Shown: one piece after another, positions 34,722-46,349 of the stretch | Layout of the letters: each line of letters opens with the position of its first letter | How positions within the stretch are numbered: the first letter of the stretch is position 1 | NCBI RefSeq assembly: GCF_964204645.1 | Contig: NC_134030.1 | Span: 5,702,278 to 5,766,277 of the forward strand | Source: Tubulanus polymorphus | Lineage: Eukaryota; Nemertea; Palaeonemertea; Tubulaniformes; Tubulanidae | Reading direction: 5' to 3' | Length of the DNA stretch: 64,000 nucleotides | Notes under the pieces: generated by a model | Told to the model about the DNA's origin: nothing | What the model saw: only the letters and a program-made list of their open reading frames with translations | The model's database searches: none | Position numbers and translations under genes: made by a program

Positions 34722-36943
34722 CTTTCATTTTGTGTTACTAATGAAGGAGCTAACAGTTTTGATTGTTAAACGCGATTCTTTCCATCGCAAAAATGTAGGT
34801 TAATTAAAAGGTTCACCAAGATCCTTAGTGTCTGGTTGAGTTAACTAGGACCGTAGAGCACCGCATATCACTTCAAGGACTGGGTGTAGATTTTTCCTGT
34901 TAGCATTCACATTGTTCCAGAATTTATTTTGAAGAAATTTTCCAGATAATTTTAAAACAATATTCGTCGAAACAGACCATACCCTCGAATTTCCCACAAT
35001 ATTTTCGGATGATTCTTTTTCGTCATACAACGTGACAACGTGTCCTGATGCAAGAGAACATTGGCATTGTTCAATCTTTTAGTAGATATTTCTTGGCGTG
35101 AAAGAATAGCTAAATACGTTTGCCTTTTTAGATGAATGCGATGTAAATTGTATTTTTCCGTAGCCATTGATTTTTCCCCCAATACGACGGCTTTCCGTTC
35201 TGTCTCTCTTCTACATCGATGCAGAATGAAAACAATCTATCGGTCTGAGGCTGCTCTCGAAGCAAGATGCGTGTGGATATTGAAGGAGACTGAATCGATC
35301 GGTTACAGCAAACGAACGAACGAAGTAGTACATGCGAGTGTAGTGGTGTCGACATTGATTCTGGGCACCAGTCTCGTCGACGAGTGGTTTTATGCCAACA
35401 ACGTCAACACGGTGATACCGTTGATTAAAACATGATTCAGACACCTTTGGAATAGACGTCGAAGATAGAAACAGGTAAGCCGATTTGAATACGGCTAGTA
35501 GAAGCGTTATATGAATTGCATTGCATTATGACTATCCTTTTGCAATACTGAAAAATCTGAATACTCGAAATAATTCATTAGGCTAATGTATATTCTGCAT
35601 AACAAATAACTGTATATCATCTTTGTTTAGCATTACCTAGCAGGCTTTACTATTGCGGTTTTGTTGACAACGCCTTAACCTAAACGAAAGCTAGAAAATT
35701 TATTCGAAAGATGATTTTTGATAATTTAATCCTATTGGCCTAATTATGGTACATACCGATGATAGGTTGCGTGACTATATAAGTCACTTGACCGCGCCAT
35801 CAGCATTTGTACTGCTAATCAAAGTGATCTATTGGTTAGTATTTCTAGATTATGAGCATGTTCCATAATATCTTCTCGCCGGAAATAAGCTATATGCGTA
35901 TAGCCTTTGTGATGGATCTAATGCCAAATAGCAAATAGAGACGCAAACGCGATTTATCGTATTCGTCCGCTAATAAGGTCCATGAGGTTGATCTAGACGT
36001 CTGTGTTTGCTCATTTATTGAGGAGGTATTTACCACCAGCATGCATCGACGTTGCTGCAAATATCCTATTCTCCATACTGTCATCGATCAACCCTGTGCA
36101 TACACAAAGTCTCCCAGTCTCTTTCCTACACAGCGATCGTAAGCTAACGTGCTTTTTGCCACAAGGTATTTTTCGAAACGACGAAATGATCACATTCGAC
36201 GACGGTAACATGATGTATTTTCAACAGCACGTGGTATTTCAGACTAATTTATTGACTTCTATGTCATCAGTAATGGACGACGTGATGGATTTAGGCAATT
36301 AGCGAACGAAATGACATCAGTAGTTAGCGAAAATCATTACGCGATCTAATTGAATTAAAAAAAACCCTTCAAGTTATTGACATCGAAGCTTAAAACACGC
36401 TTCCGAAATCCAATATCTGAAGTTGTTTTGGTGTGGGATTTGTAGACAATCATTTAAGCGATGAAAATCGAACATAGTCTCATTAAACCCGGTTTGATAC
36501 GTGTGAATGAGAGTTTACTCTAATGACAGTATCAGTGTGAGATAATTGCTTTCCAAGTTTAAGCTTCGGTTATATCCCCAACTTAATTGATTGGCGATTC
36601 GTAACACAAGGTTATAACACATATCGAGACAGTAGCATAGCAATTGTAATTTTCACAACACATTTACTGATAAACCGGTATCGCTGACAGTACCACTAGA
36701 TATCGACTGTGAATCCGATGATTATTTTCACACATAGTGTCAATGTGCATATTACACAGCTTCACGTGTATCGGATGTACACAAACATTTTCTAAACGTG
36801 TATCATACATTCATGAATACTTTCCCATTTCAGAAAACTAATGCTGTTAGCAAAGTATAAGAGATGTTTCCACAAGCCATCTAAAGAAAGAAAGAACGTC
36901 TGCCATAAAATGGCTAACAGTGGCGAAATGCTCCGTAAATGCA
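34722..36943. other. Divergent intergenic region between the TSR and NHL genes
   Basis: The two flanking genes are transcribed away from each other, so promoters for both are expected here. An acceptor (catttcag, to 36836) suggests a 5' UTR exon of the NHL gene starts at 36837. ORFs near 35136-35435 and 36003-36302 show no protein-like features. Confidence 0.5.
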
Positions 36944-38688
36944 ATGACAGATAGCCCAGATAGCGTGGCAAATCTGAACGGAATGTTTGCTCTGCGAAGA
37001 TTGTTCGGGGCTCAAGAGATCCAGCCCCACCAACCGGGTCAGAAGCTAATCAAAAAATTCGGAAGGCGCGGTAAAAAGAAAGGGGAGTTTAACATGATGA
37101 CTGGAATTGCTGTTACAAAAACTGGTAGGTGTTCTGGGAAAGTGCGCTAGCATTGATTATCGTTTCCTTTTGGGATTAGCTTAATCATTATTTTGAGCCC
37201 GATACGAACCACAACCCGGTCGCATATAATATCCTTTGCAGTTCAATTTCTGACGGCTCATTGACTTCTAGTGTATCACACTATCTATGTGTACAATTAC
37301 ACAAACGATTTCGCATTAAGCCCAAAACAGCGAAATTATGATTGAAATTGTTTTGAGAAGCAATGTTGAAAATGATAATGAGATTATTCATGTAAAATTG
37401 GCTGTATGATATTCAAACAAGATATGAACGCGTGTGTTTTGGTCGAAGGATTTCATTAGTTTTCATTATCTTCTGTGGTTGAGTTTCAATCTTTAATAAG
37501 CCCGACACGTGATCACCGAAGGGATCCACAAAGGAGTTCCGCTTGCTTTGCGTGTTTGACACTTTCTGACATTTATGATGGGGTTCGTGATTGAAGCTCA
37601 CTGGAAAAATGTCGTTCGTTATCTACAAGACATCTCTCGAATGCAATGAGATTAACAAGCAGAGCGTTCGGTGACATTATGTAGCTTGAGAGGTGCCCGG
37701 AAAACCTCTCTCGCACCTCCTTGATGTAACATGCGCAAATGTAGCCCTGATGTACATCACATTGATGTCCAGATAATCTATTCTCACTTCCGATTCGTTT
37801 CGCTTCTATTTTCCAGGTGATATCGTCATTGCTGATACGGAAAACCATCGCATACAAATCTTTACCAACGACGGAGAATTCGTGCGCAAATTCGGCGACT
37901 CGAATGACCCCGACCTGCGACTCCACTATCCTGTCTGCGTCGCCATGACACCGGAAGATCACGTGGCTGTGACAGATGCCGTGAACCAGCGCGTCAAAAT
38001 ATTCAGCCAATCGGGCGAGCTCGTATCGGCGTATGGAGAAAAGATACTGGAATACCCGTACGGATTGGCAGTCGCTGAAAATCTAATCGTTTGTACGGAC
38101 CTATACCGACATTCCGTGGTAATCATCAACTGTATTACGGGCGCGAAAACGAACGAATTCGGGAAGTACGGCGACTCGCCCCTGGAATTCGACCACCCGT
38201 ACCACGTAGCCGTTACCATGGACAAACGAATCGTCGTCTCGGACTATGGCAATAGTTGTATAAAGATATTTCGATTCGACGGTCGCCCCGTGAATTTCTA
38301 TTCCATCGCTGATTTCAAGATTCAAGGTGAACTATACATAACGTTGCAGGGGGTATGCATAGACGGCGATAACAACGTACTTGTCATATGTAATTCGACT
38401 ATTTACGTTTTAGCCGAAAGTGGTCGGCTGTGGGAAGCGATATTACCCTCGGATGGTTTGACGGCTCCGAAATGTATCGCATTTTCTCCTTTCAATCAAA
38501 TAGTCATCACTCAATATGACGTCGGGTTTAAACACGACGTTCTGATATACGAATACAATCCGGATGATTTCAAATCATTGAAATTCTTTCACGCCAGCGC
38601 GGCCGGATCGATATACCCTCGCTCAACAGCAGCTAGCGCTTGTAAAACAATGTCGAGACCTACAACCAGCAAGGGCTCAGCAACTTGA
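36944..38688 (+). CDS. NHL-repeat six-blade propeller protein
   Basis: Two coding exons, 36944-37124 and 37817-38688, totalling 1053 nt (350 aa). The start is the first in-frame ATG after the 36837 acceptor; the frame has a stop at 36848. After a basic linker (LIKKFGRRGKKKGEF) six NHL blades follow, each with the V/I-x-D...N-x-R-I/V-x-I/V-F core: DIVIADTENHRIQIF, HVAVTDAVNQRVKIF, LIVCTDLYRHSVVI, RIVVSDYGNSCIKIF and two more divergent ones. The layout resembles the C-terminal propeller of TRIM2/3/32 and Brat-type proteins, but no RING, B-box or coiled coil is encoded here. It may be a propeller-only relative or lack unrecognised upstream exons. Ser/Thr-rich tail; AATAAA at 38827. Confidence 0.82.
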
Positions 38689-39293
38689 GAGCCGCCAAAC
38701 AAGACGATATAGTTATCGAAAAAGATGCTTTTACCGTAGAATGATAGATTGTAGAATGCATTTTAATCATTCGTGGTGGCAGATTTAGGGAATTTCTTAG
38801 CGTACACAAGAGCTATAAGCTCGCGTAATAAAAGTGTTGTGAGATTAACCTCGGCTCTGTGCGCACTGGCGTCGATATTTTCTAGGTATAAAATAAAAAC
38901 AAAGAACGATGTAAATCAATGAATATATCTATTTGAATCGTATAGGTGTCATGCTGAGTCCAGAATAACGCTATTTATGTCCCGACCCCGAAACACCGGA
39001 ACGACTGTCTGACCGACACAAAGTTGAATTAATGACTGTAAAACTTCTATATTAATCAAAACAAAACAAAATACATACAAAATATTCTATATACTTAAAA
39101 AAATTTGCGATCATGTCCAAGTTGTCAATAGGCTTCACCAGAATAAACTAATTGAAAAATGTCTCCACGGAGTATTCGAATATCCTTTAGTGTTTATCAT
39201 TATTACATAAAACAAAAATAAAGGGGACAGCAACATTAGTTGTTCTCGATAGTTTGAACACGTTTTGAGTCCATAACCGTAGAAACTATCTGT

Positions 39294-39779
39294 TTATTGG
39301 GTGATATCCACTTTTACGGTGAGGCCTTTTTTCGAAGTTGAAATCATGACGTTCGGGTCCCTAGAGCTACGCATTTGACTCGCTACAGTGGGCCGGCTTA
39401 ACCTAGCAGTAAGTTGTTCTTGATCTTCGGGCGTCGCGAGTAGTTGCTTTTCTTCCTCTTCGGTTGTTTCTTCCGACGATTCGGTACCAACGTGCATCTT
39501 CGTGGCAAAGGTCGGTCGTCGAAGACGCTCGAGGACTTCTTCCATCTCGTGACGCGAGAATATGCGATCGAACGCCGGCGCCGGCGGTAGCTCCATGAAG
39601 TCACCGGGTGGCAGCATTTTCCGTTTCCACGTAGCCACCTGTTGGGGTCGCCGCATAAACTCGAACGGTTCAAAACTAAGCATCCCGTCCGATCGATGGT
39701 GATCTTTCTGACCTGATCCGAAATACGTATGCTTTAAGTCGTTTCTCGTCATATTCGTGTACGTCAAATAGAACGCCAT
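39294..39779 (-). CDS. Uncharacterised 161-aa protein
   Basis: A single-exon ORF from ATG at 39779 to TAA. No known family recognised. It starts MAFYLTYTNMTRNDLKH, has a Pro-rich middle (MLPPGDFMELPPAPAFDRIF) and two related motifs, RLRRPTFATKM and RLSRPTVASQM, separated by a Glu-rich linker. No signal peptide or membrane segment, so probably cytosolic. The codon choice and compact repeat structure argue that it is real. It converges with the NHL gene. Confidence 0.6.
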   Translation of the reverse strand: MAFYLTYTNMTRNDLKHTYFGSGQKDHHRSDGMLSFEPFEFMRRPQQVATWKRKMLPPGDFMELPPAPAFDRIFSRHEMEEVLERLRRPTFATKMHVGTESSEETTEEEEKQLLATPEDQEQLTARLSRPTVASQMRSSRDPNVMISTSKKGLTVKVDITQ

Positions 39780-40430
39780 TGCTTCTACTGATCTTAATAT
39801 CCAACTTTTGAGATAATCGGTAAAATCCTTAATCTTTCTTCTGCCGTTTGTTGATTCTAAATGCTGACTTCATAAGTGTTATTTTTTCAAAGTCGATTAC
39901 AAGCCGTGGTTGACAACCACTAACGTGTCTACGTACATATATGATAATGTGATATGAAATCTTATTCGGTTCATAAAGAACCTCGTTACGCACTAATCTT
40001 CTTAACCTTTTGGGCTCGTGTCACGGATTCATTTAGTGTGGAGAGTTCACGCTGTGTCCATATTCATATGAACTATCGGTAACGAAACGGTTTTCATACA
40101 TGAATTAATTAATGTCCATGGCGTAGACCACATGCATTTTTCTTTAGTTTATTGGACAGCTGTGGAATTAGGGAAATAACGACGCCAAACCTGGGCAAGT
40201 TGTATGATCGGATTGATAATTCTCCTTAAAGTTTAAAACCACGTCAAGAATAAAAGGCCAAGAGGTTCTTCAATGAAGCGTTTTATTTTCCATGTACTAA
40301 GTGTAATAAACACATTGCAGTATACGCACAGGCGTAATTAAAAACAAAACTAATGGAATCAAATGTAGATACTGTTCTTTCACATTTTGTCCAAAGATAG
40401 GTTGATAAATCGATGAATAGATCGGAATCT

Positions 40431-40532
40431 ATCCGGTCTTTAAAGGAAAAAGCCTCGATAGCAACAACATACTCTTAGCACTTTGCAGCTGTCATAAATC
40501 ATTAATGGGAATTTAATTGGATACAATAATCT
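40431..40532. repeat. 102-bp dispersed repeat, copy 1
   Basis: More than 90% identical by eye to 42903-43005; the core gcctcgatagc-aacatactcttagcactt-gcagctgtcataaatc is almost invariant while the flanks do not align. Confidence 0.85.
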
Positions 40533-40586
40533 CTGAATAACTGAATAGATCTGAGCCAATAAGCGTAGTTTATTTTGCACGTGAAG

Positions 40587-41103
40587 TTAGCATCGTCTGA
40601 ATCCATACCGGCACAAACAGGCGTATCCGGTTTTACAGCAATAAGTGCCACCTTTCGCTCGGAGACTGCAATGCGGAAATTGGTTGAATCGTTTCTGTTC
40701 TATTACGGCATCTGAAATGAAAAACGATATGATGTAAAATGATTCGCAGATTTGAGACTAATTAGCAATTTTCAGTAGTCGAATTACGATATTCAGCCTT
40801 AATTAGGTAAGCAATACGACGATTGAAAAACGATCCAAAATTGAAACGCATGTCTGCGTTACGAGAAGATCATTTTCATCATTTCGTGTTTTGCTGTCCA
40901 CTTTTGACAAAGCTTAACAAACAAATATTTTTCACCAGAACATCGGTCTGCCGAACCACAACTGCAGTTTTCCTGTTGGCGGCAGCACGCATTGGCGTCA
41001 TCGTATTCGCAAGGTCGCCGTTCGCCGAGCATGTAACCGGTTGTTTCTGTGATAGCGATCACCAGACAGAGGGCTAAGACAACTGTTCTACCATCTAGAA
41101 TCA
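40587..41103 (-). CDS. Secreted cysteine-rich peptide precursor with two six-Cys modules
   Basis: Two minus-strand exons, 41103-40936 and 40711-40587, join in phase (donor TTCTG|GTGAAA, acceptor catttcag). The first begins after tttccag with TG ATT, so the start codon is probably split (A|TG) with a not-identified upstream exon, giving 97 aa. A hydrophobic signal sequence (VVLALCLVIAITETTG) precedes module 1: C-x7-CC-x5-C-x-C-x5-C. Module 2, in the next exon, is C-x9-CC-x5-C-x-C-x6-C, ending at a Cys right before TAA. A Lys-Arg just before module 2 is a possible prohormone cleavage site. AATAAA (minus) at 40574-40569 follows the stop closely. Function unknown: a hormone, antimicrobial, matrix or inhibitor-knot-type peptide are all possible. 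Confidence 0.72.
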
Positions 41104-42902
41104 CTGGAAACGATAGAATAAATAAATAAACTGTGAAAAAAATAGTCGATACAGTGGAAGATCACTATAAATCTAAGGCTAACTATAAAATAGAGAAATT
41201 TTTAATTTCATTTGCTGATGGAAGCGACTTTCCTCATCTATGAATTATAAAAACCTCGCCAGAAATTACGTATACTTATTGAAATATAGATTCGTCTGAA
41301 CGGGTGCGTCTGACAAAAAGCAGGTTTCTACCATTACGTCATAAAAAATGTTCTAATCCGATAAAACGTATGATTAGATTAGTTTGTGCGGCGATGGAAT
41401 GGTAGAGACCTGGTTTTGTCAAACGTACTCGTTTAGACAAATATATTTCAATTTATATCCCTAAATGACAGCAGGATGCCCAGTCTCTAGTGAAAATTCC
41501 GTTCTCTCCAATTATTGGAAAAAACGTTTGTTTCTACGAATGAGGCGTCAAAGTGCAATTAGTTCGTTCACGGGGGAAATTAGAAACTAGACGACAAAAT
41601 GTTACATTTCGCGTGATCCGCTTAACAAAGTCTGAGGTCACTGACACCGATCCGACCCCAACAAACAATAGATAACATTGACTTCGATGATGCGATTATG
41701 TTAACTTTCAATTATATTGTGTCAACAGCTTTTCGACGAAATCATTTTCACCCGGCTCAAGTGACAAAAACGGCTGAAATGATGGCACGTCCGGGGGATA
41801 ACAGTAAGGTGTCACGACTTTCCCGGTGGCCATAAATACAAAACAGCAACGCATAATTTGATAAGTAAAATTGTGCGCTGACGCAAATAAGGTTTATAAT
41901 GTAAATAATGGTCGCCTATGGTGATTTCAGGAGCTGATCATGTGTTCATTGGCACAGTGCTACGTTCATCACAAAACCTCGTGACATTTTGAACTGGAAG
42001 ACTAACTAGAAAGTTTATTGTCACCTTGAAAAATAACACATTGTACCATATTGTCGACAATGAATAACATTATATGAAATCAAATCATTCTAGGATTAAT
42101 AAAGTTATTTTGGATTGGAATAACGATATTTGAATTGAATTGACGGGCAAGCAGTCTATAGCCCCGATATATTGATGACGTAGTGCACATGTTTAATTAC
42201 AGAATAAACGCCAAAATTCACAATTTTGACTGTTATTTTGAAACGACAATATTAATGACGCAAGTGCACATAGACTCACACGGAACCCTTTAGATAAGGC
42301 ATACTAGCTATCAATGCATATAAACAATATTTTAACGGTTTTAACGGTGTTGAAAAATTGCGCAGTTGTGCTATTTTCAAATTACAAGAGGTTATGATCG
42401 ATATCATCAGATTCTAACTTCTCTACATACGTGCCAATGTACCAGTTGTTTTTTTGCGATGTCACAATACATACATTTCCAATTGGATATACGTATCTAT
42501 CCATAATGCGAAAATGCTGGTATATTGTGAAACGTGTTTTACTCGAAGCATTTGCTTCCACCATTTGGTTTTCCCATGTTAAAAACTTGCGAAGTATTTC
42601 TACACGGTATTTTCAATGTTTCTAGTCACTTTCCAACGAGCGGTTCTTGTCAAATCAGATTATTGGACCATCGCTAATTGTCTGATGGACTATCTACGCG
42701 GAAATCTCGTTAGAAACGTCGTCGTCAAAATGAAGAACGATCGCGGAAAAAAGGATTTTATAAAGAGCATTGAAGTATGATTAATTCCGTTTGCTTCTGA
42801 CCTACATTTTACCAATCAACGAAGCATAAAAAAGATATCGAGTTTGCATTCTGATGATTTAAACTTATTTCATACGAGCGAAAGAAACGAATTCCAGACT
42901 TT

Positions 42903-43005
42903 ATCTGGCCTTAAAAAAGAAAAAGCCTCGATAGCAGCAACATACTCTTAGCACTTCGCAGCTGTCATAAATCATTAATGGGAATTTAATTGGATAAAAT
43001 CATCT
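42903..43005. repeat. 102-bp dispersed repeat, copy 2
   Basis: Direct-orientation partner of 40431-40532, 2.47 kb away. Confidence 0.85.
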
Positions 43006-44335
43006 CAACAAACTACCACCGGCAAGAGAAAATCGTGTGTTCCAAGACGCTAGATCGAGCGGTGTTCCCTCCATTCCTTGACGTAACATATATACTACGA
43101 ATTACTTGTATGGTTTGAAACACTTTCATTATTCACAAGGAATGTCGATGCCCTTTTATTAATCAAAATACCAGTGCCAGTTCGAAACCATAGAAGTTAT
43201 AGTTATAAGTAAGACACAAACTAATCATATTTACGTATATAAGTTTAGAAATGTCAAATGACAATGATCGAAATCGCTTGGCAAATTCGTGTGCCGATTG
43301 TTTTTATCGTTCAATTCTATTTCAATTCGCGATCAGTATTCGAAAAAAATCATATGCTATGAATGTATTGGCAGCATCAATTTTTCTATGTATGATAAAA
43401 GCAGGATATTATACACTAATGATCTTATTTTTGTGATTATATGCGTATGTATTAGATTTGTATGATTGTATCACGCTTAATGAATGTATATTCTTAGTGT
43501 GACAAACAAGAGAAAATATTTGTAAAACCTATGAAACTTTAAAAAAAAATATTCGCAATAACAAAAATATTTGTGCAAAATTGCAAGAACGATTGAAAGT
43601 GTTAATGAAAAGTTTTACTTACTGATTGCAATAGCGGAGCGAATCGACAACAGAATGTAATTCCTAACGTTTATCTGCTAAGGTTTTTCTGTTAACTCTC
43701 TTTTCTCTTCGACACTCCGACAATAAACACAGCGCTGCTGCGTGCATTGCCAAAATCAAGCGCCACCAGAGGTGACAATGAGAACTTACGATAAAAAAAC
43801 TGAAAAAGCCTAGACATACTCGTTGAAATGTATGTTTTGAGAAGAGTAAAATGGATCTTTCTATTTCAATCGCTTTTTTCAATTCAAATTACCACAACCA
43901 AAGGATGCCAACTACAATTTCAATCCAGCAACACTATTTGAAATAGATATTCTAAGAGCTAAGAAATCATAAATCAATCTCACTTATTGAAATAAGATAC
44001 TTATTCTTGATATCAAAATAAGCATGCTAACGATGAACTAGAGTATGGACAATAGACTAAACGCCTCTGGAAATAAGAGGAATTGTTCTAACAGCGGCTT
44101 TCATTTCAACTCGACGCGAACTGTACTGACGCACTGGCGAGATGGCGTACCATTACAAAATAATCACCTGAACAAATAATTCATTGTAGATTTATGAATT
44201 TCTTACGAGAAGTTATTAACTTTAGGTAAACTAAACATTGACGGACGGCAAACCGTAAACAGTTGCACCGACAGGCTGTTGACCAAACGTCCGGTAACAT
44301 AACGATTTTGTAATTATAAGGCGGAAGCTGGTGCC

Positions 44336-44345
44336 GTATATATAC
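44336..44345. promoter_or_regulatory. TATA-like box
   Basis: The palindrome gtatatatac is followed by a G/C-rich, purine-rich stretch. It could serve the plus-strand GPCR (ATG 955 bp downstream) but may be fortuitous. Confidence 0.2.
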
Positions 44346-45299
44346 GTGGGCGGAAAGAGACGATTTCTCTATCAACAACTGGTGTTTAAGGATAGGATCG
44401 CGTAAGTCGCATGCGGGCAATCTAGATGTGAATAAAAGCCTGGGATAAAAGCTTGGGATATAACGCGAACTTGACGTATAGTGGATGGAGTCTATCGTCA
44501 TCATCCTGCCTGAAACGTCTCATCCTGAGACTGAAACGTCACATCTTTTGAAACTTCCAATAATAGATTTTGTTTTTAAATCTTAGATTGGTATGTGTAT
44601 ATATAGCGCGCTTTTGATTTTGCTTTATTTTTAGTTAGTTTTGAAATCATCTTCGTTGGATGAAAATTAGGCATAGTTAGATCGGTTTCGTAGCAATTTC
44701 AGCTAGTGAAAAAACATTTTACTTTTCCGTCATAATCAAATTACAATTCAAGTCATTATACTTAGTAAAATGAAAAGCCTGATCTAGATAAACCTACAAG
44801 AGAATATTCGCATGAGTTTTCTTAATTTCTTGTATGATTTACATAAGTAAATGATACCCCGTGCTGTGATCACGCTGACTACATATGTCTCTACTCTATA
44901 GGTGGGGCTAATTGCCATTTCAAACACAGATGCCTGAGTGATATACGCGCGCGCGTGAGACAGGAAGCAAGGCGATCTGATTAAATCGAAGTATACGCGA
45001 TTTTAGAAGTCGACAAATGCATCGTTCGTGCGTGTGGAATTGTCTAAAATCTGCATCCATTGACTACGAAACTTGCTTGCGCAAAACAGTACAACCTATC
45101 TGATTCATTCGTCAAACAATCAACAGCGTGATGAGCTTTAAAGTTGAATCGAATAAGACAGCGATCAGGTTTTCGTCACAGGAATGTATTTGAGCCGAGA
45201 AATAATGTTTTTTTTTGTGAAATATATTCGTAGAGCGAAATTAGCCTTAGAAGAATATTGTTTCGGCGGTTGAGGAATTTCTGATTTCAAATATTCGAA

Positions 45300-46349
45300 A
45301 TGTCGAATGTAACGCGCTTTCGAACTTATTGGATGGAATATATGAAACATTTCCCCACGAAAGAGACGTCAGAAGGCGCTCGGCGGCTTTTCCTTTGGGG
45401 ATTTCCAATATTGCTACTGCTGGGTAGTTTTGGTAATGTGACGTCATTCGTGGTTATGCTGTCGAGTAACATGCGCCGGAAGTCGTACAGCCGTTATTTG
45501 GCGATGCTTGCCGTAACCGACCAAATCGTCCTAAGCGCGTCGCTGATAGTTTGGTTAAACTTCATCGGTATCGAGGTGACCGGCGATCTGTTAGTTATTT
45601 TCATGTCGAGGACTGGATGCTTGCTAGTCGAATACGTGTTCTTCACAGCTGTCACGTTGAGCACTTGGATCATATGCGTTATATCACTGGAAAGACTTAT
45701 CGCTGTGAATAGCCCCCTGGCGGTGAAACGCACCATTACTCCACGCATCACTAACCTAATTATGTTTATGATCGTCTCCTTTTCGTGTATGACGACGAGT
45801 TACGTGCTTTTTCTGATAGATTTCGATGACGATTTCGGCTGCTATTACGATCTTCACTCGTACAAACTTAACTTTATATTCGCCTCATCGCTGTTGATGC
45901 ACGTACCCGCTTCTTTGGTGTTCATTTTCAACGTTTCGATCATAGCGATCTTAAAGAAAAAGTCGAAATTCGGAACGAGCAGAATCCGGAGGTCCGAGGC
46001 GTTACACGCTACTCTGATATTGTCGACTGTATCAGTTATGTTTTTGGTAATGACTCTACCACTCGGAATAGCGGCCTTATTGCTCGCCATCCGATCTGAC
46101 TGGAAGGCGACTCTGGGAGTCATATATGACTACGGTCGCACGGTATACTGCATCAACTTCGCCATTAATTTCTACATATATCTGACAGGGCGAGAGGTGC
46201 GCGAAGCTCTTCTCAAGCTTATTTTTCCTAAATGGAGTAGTAAACGCAGAATTTCGAACGAACGATGTATTAGTTCAAACGGCGAATCGGGCGCCAGAGT
46301 CAGGAACCAGATATCAGATTCACTTGCGATGGAAACAACATATATGTAA
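45300..46349 (+). CDS. Intronless rhodopsin-class G protein-coupled receptor 1
   Basis: A 349-residue ORF with seven hydrophobic segments. TM1 has GN (LLLGSFGNVTSFVVML); TM2 LAMLAVTD keeps the Asp; Cys at the top of TM3 (SRTGCLLVEY) pairs with one in loop 2 (DFGCYYDL). The TM3 end reads SLERLIAVNSP (E/DRY variant), TM6 lacks the classic CWxP, and TM7 is INFAINFYIY, an NPxxY variant. N-glycosylation site NVT near the N-terminus; Lys/Arg-rich loop 3; Ser/Arg-rich tail. Most like lophotrochozoan FMRFamide/neuropeptide-type orphan receptors; ligand not predictable. Confidence 0.85.
   Translation: MSNVTRFRTYWMEYMKHFPTKETSEGARRLFLWGFPILLLLGSFGNVTSFVVMLSSNMRRKSYSRYLAMLAVTDQIVLSASLIVWLNFIGIEVTGDLLVIFMSRTGCLLVEYVFFTAVTLSTWIICVISLERLIAVNSPLAVKRTITPRITNLIMFMIVSFSCMTTSYVLFLIDFDDDFGCYYDLHSYKLNFIFASSLLMHVPASLVFIFNVSIIAILKKKSKFGTSRIRRSEALHATLILSTVSVMFLVMTLPLGIAALLLAIRSDWKATLGVIYDYGRTVYCINFAINFYIYLTGREVREALLKLIFPKWSSKRRISNERCISSNGESGARVRNQISDSLAMETTYM

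Larger units (their letters stand above)
41104..45299. other. Gene-poor interval
   Basis: Expected to contain the missing first exon of the cysteine-rich peptide gene and the 5' UTR of the downstream GPCR. It holds the second 102-bp repeat and a TATA-like site at 44336. Short ORFs on both strands at 42380-42780 are unconvincing. Confidence 0.45.

Noticed and set aside
44181-44504. 107-codon minus ORF
   Set aside because: Overlaps a TATA-like promoter region, unusual composition, no start or splice support.
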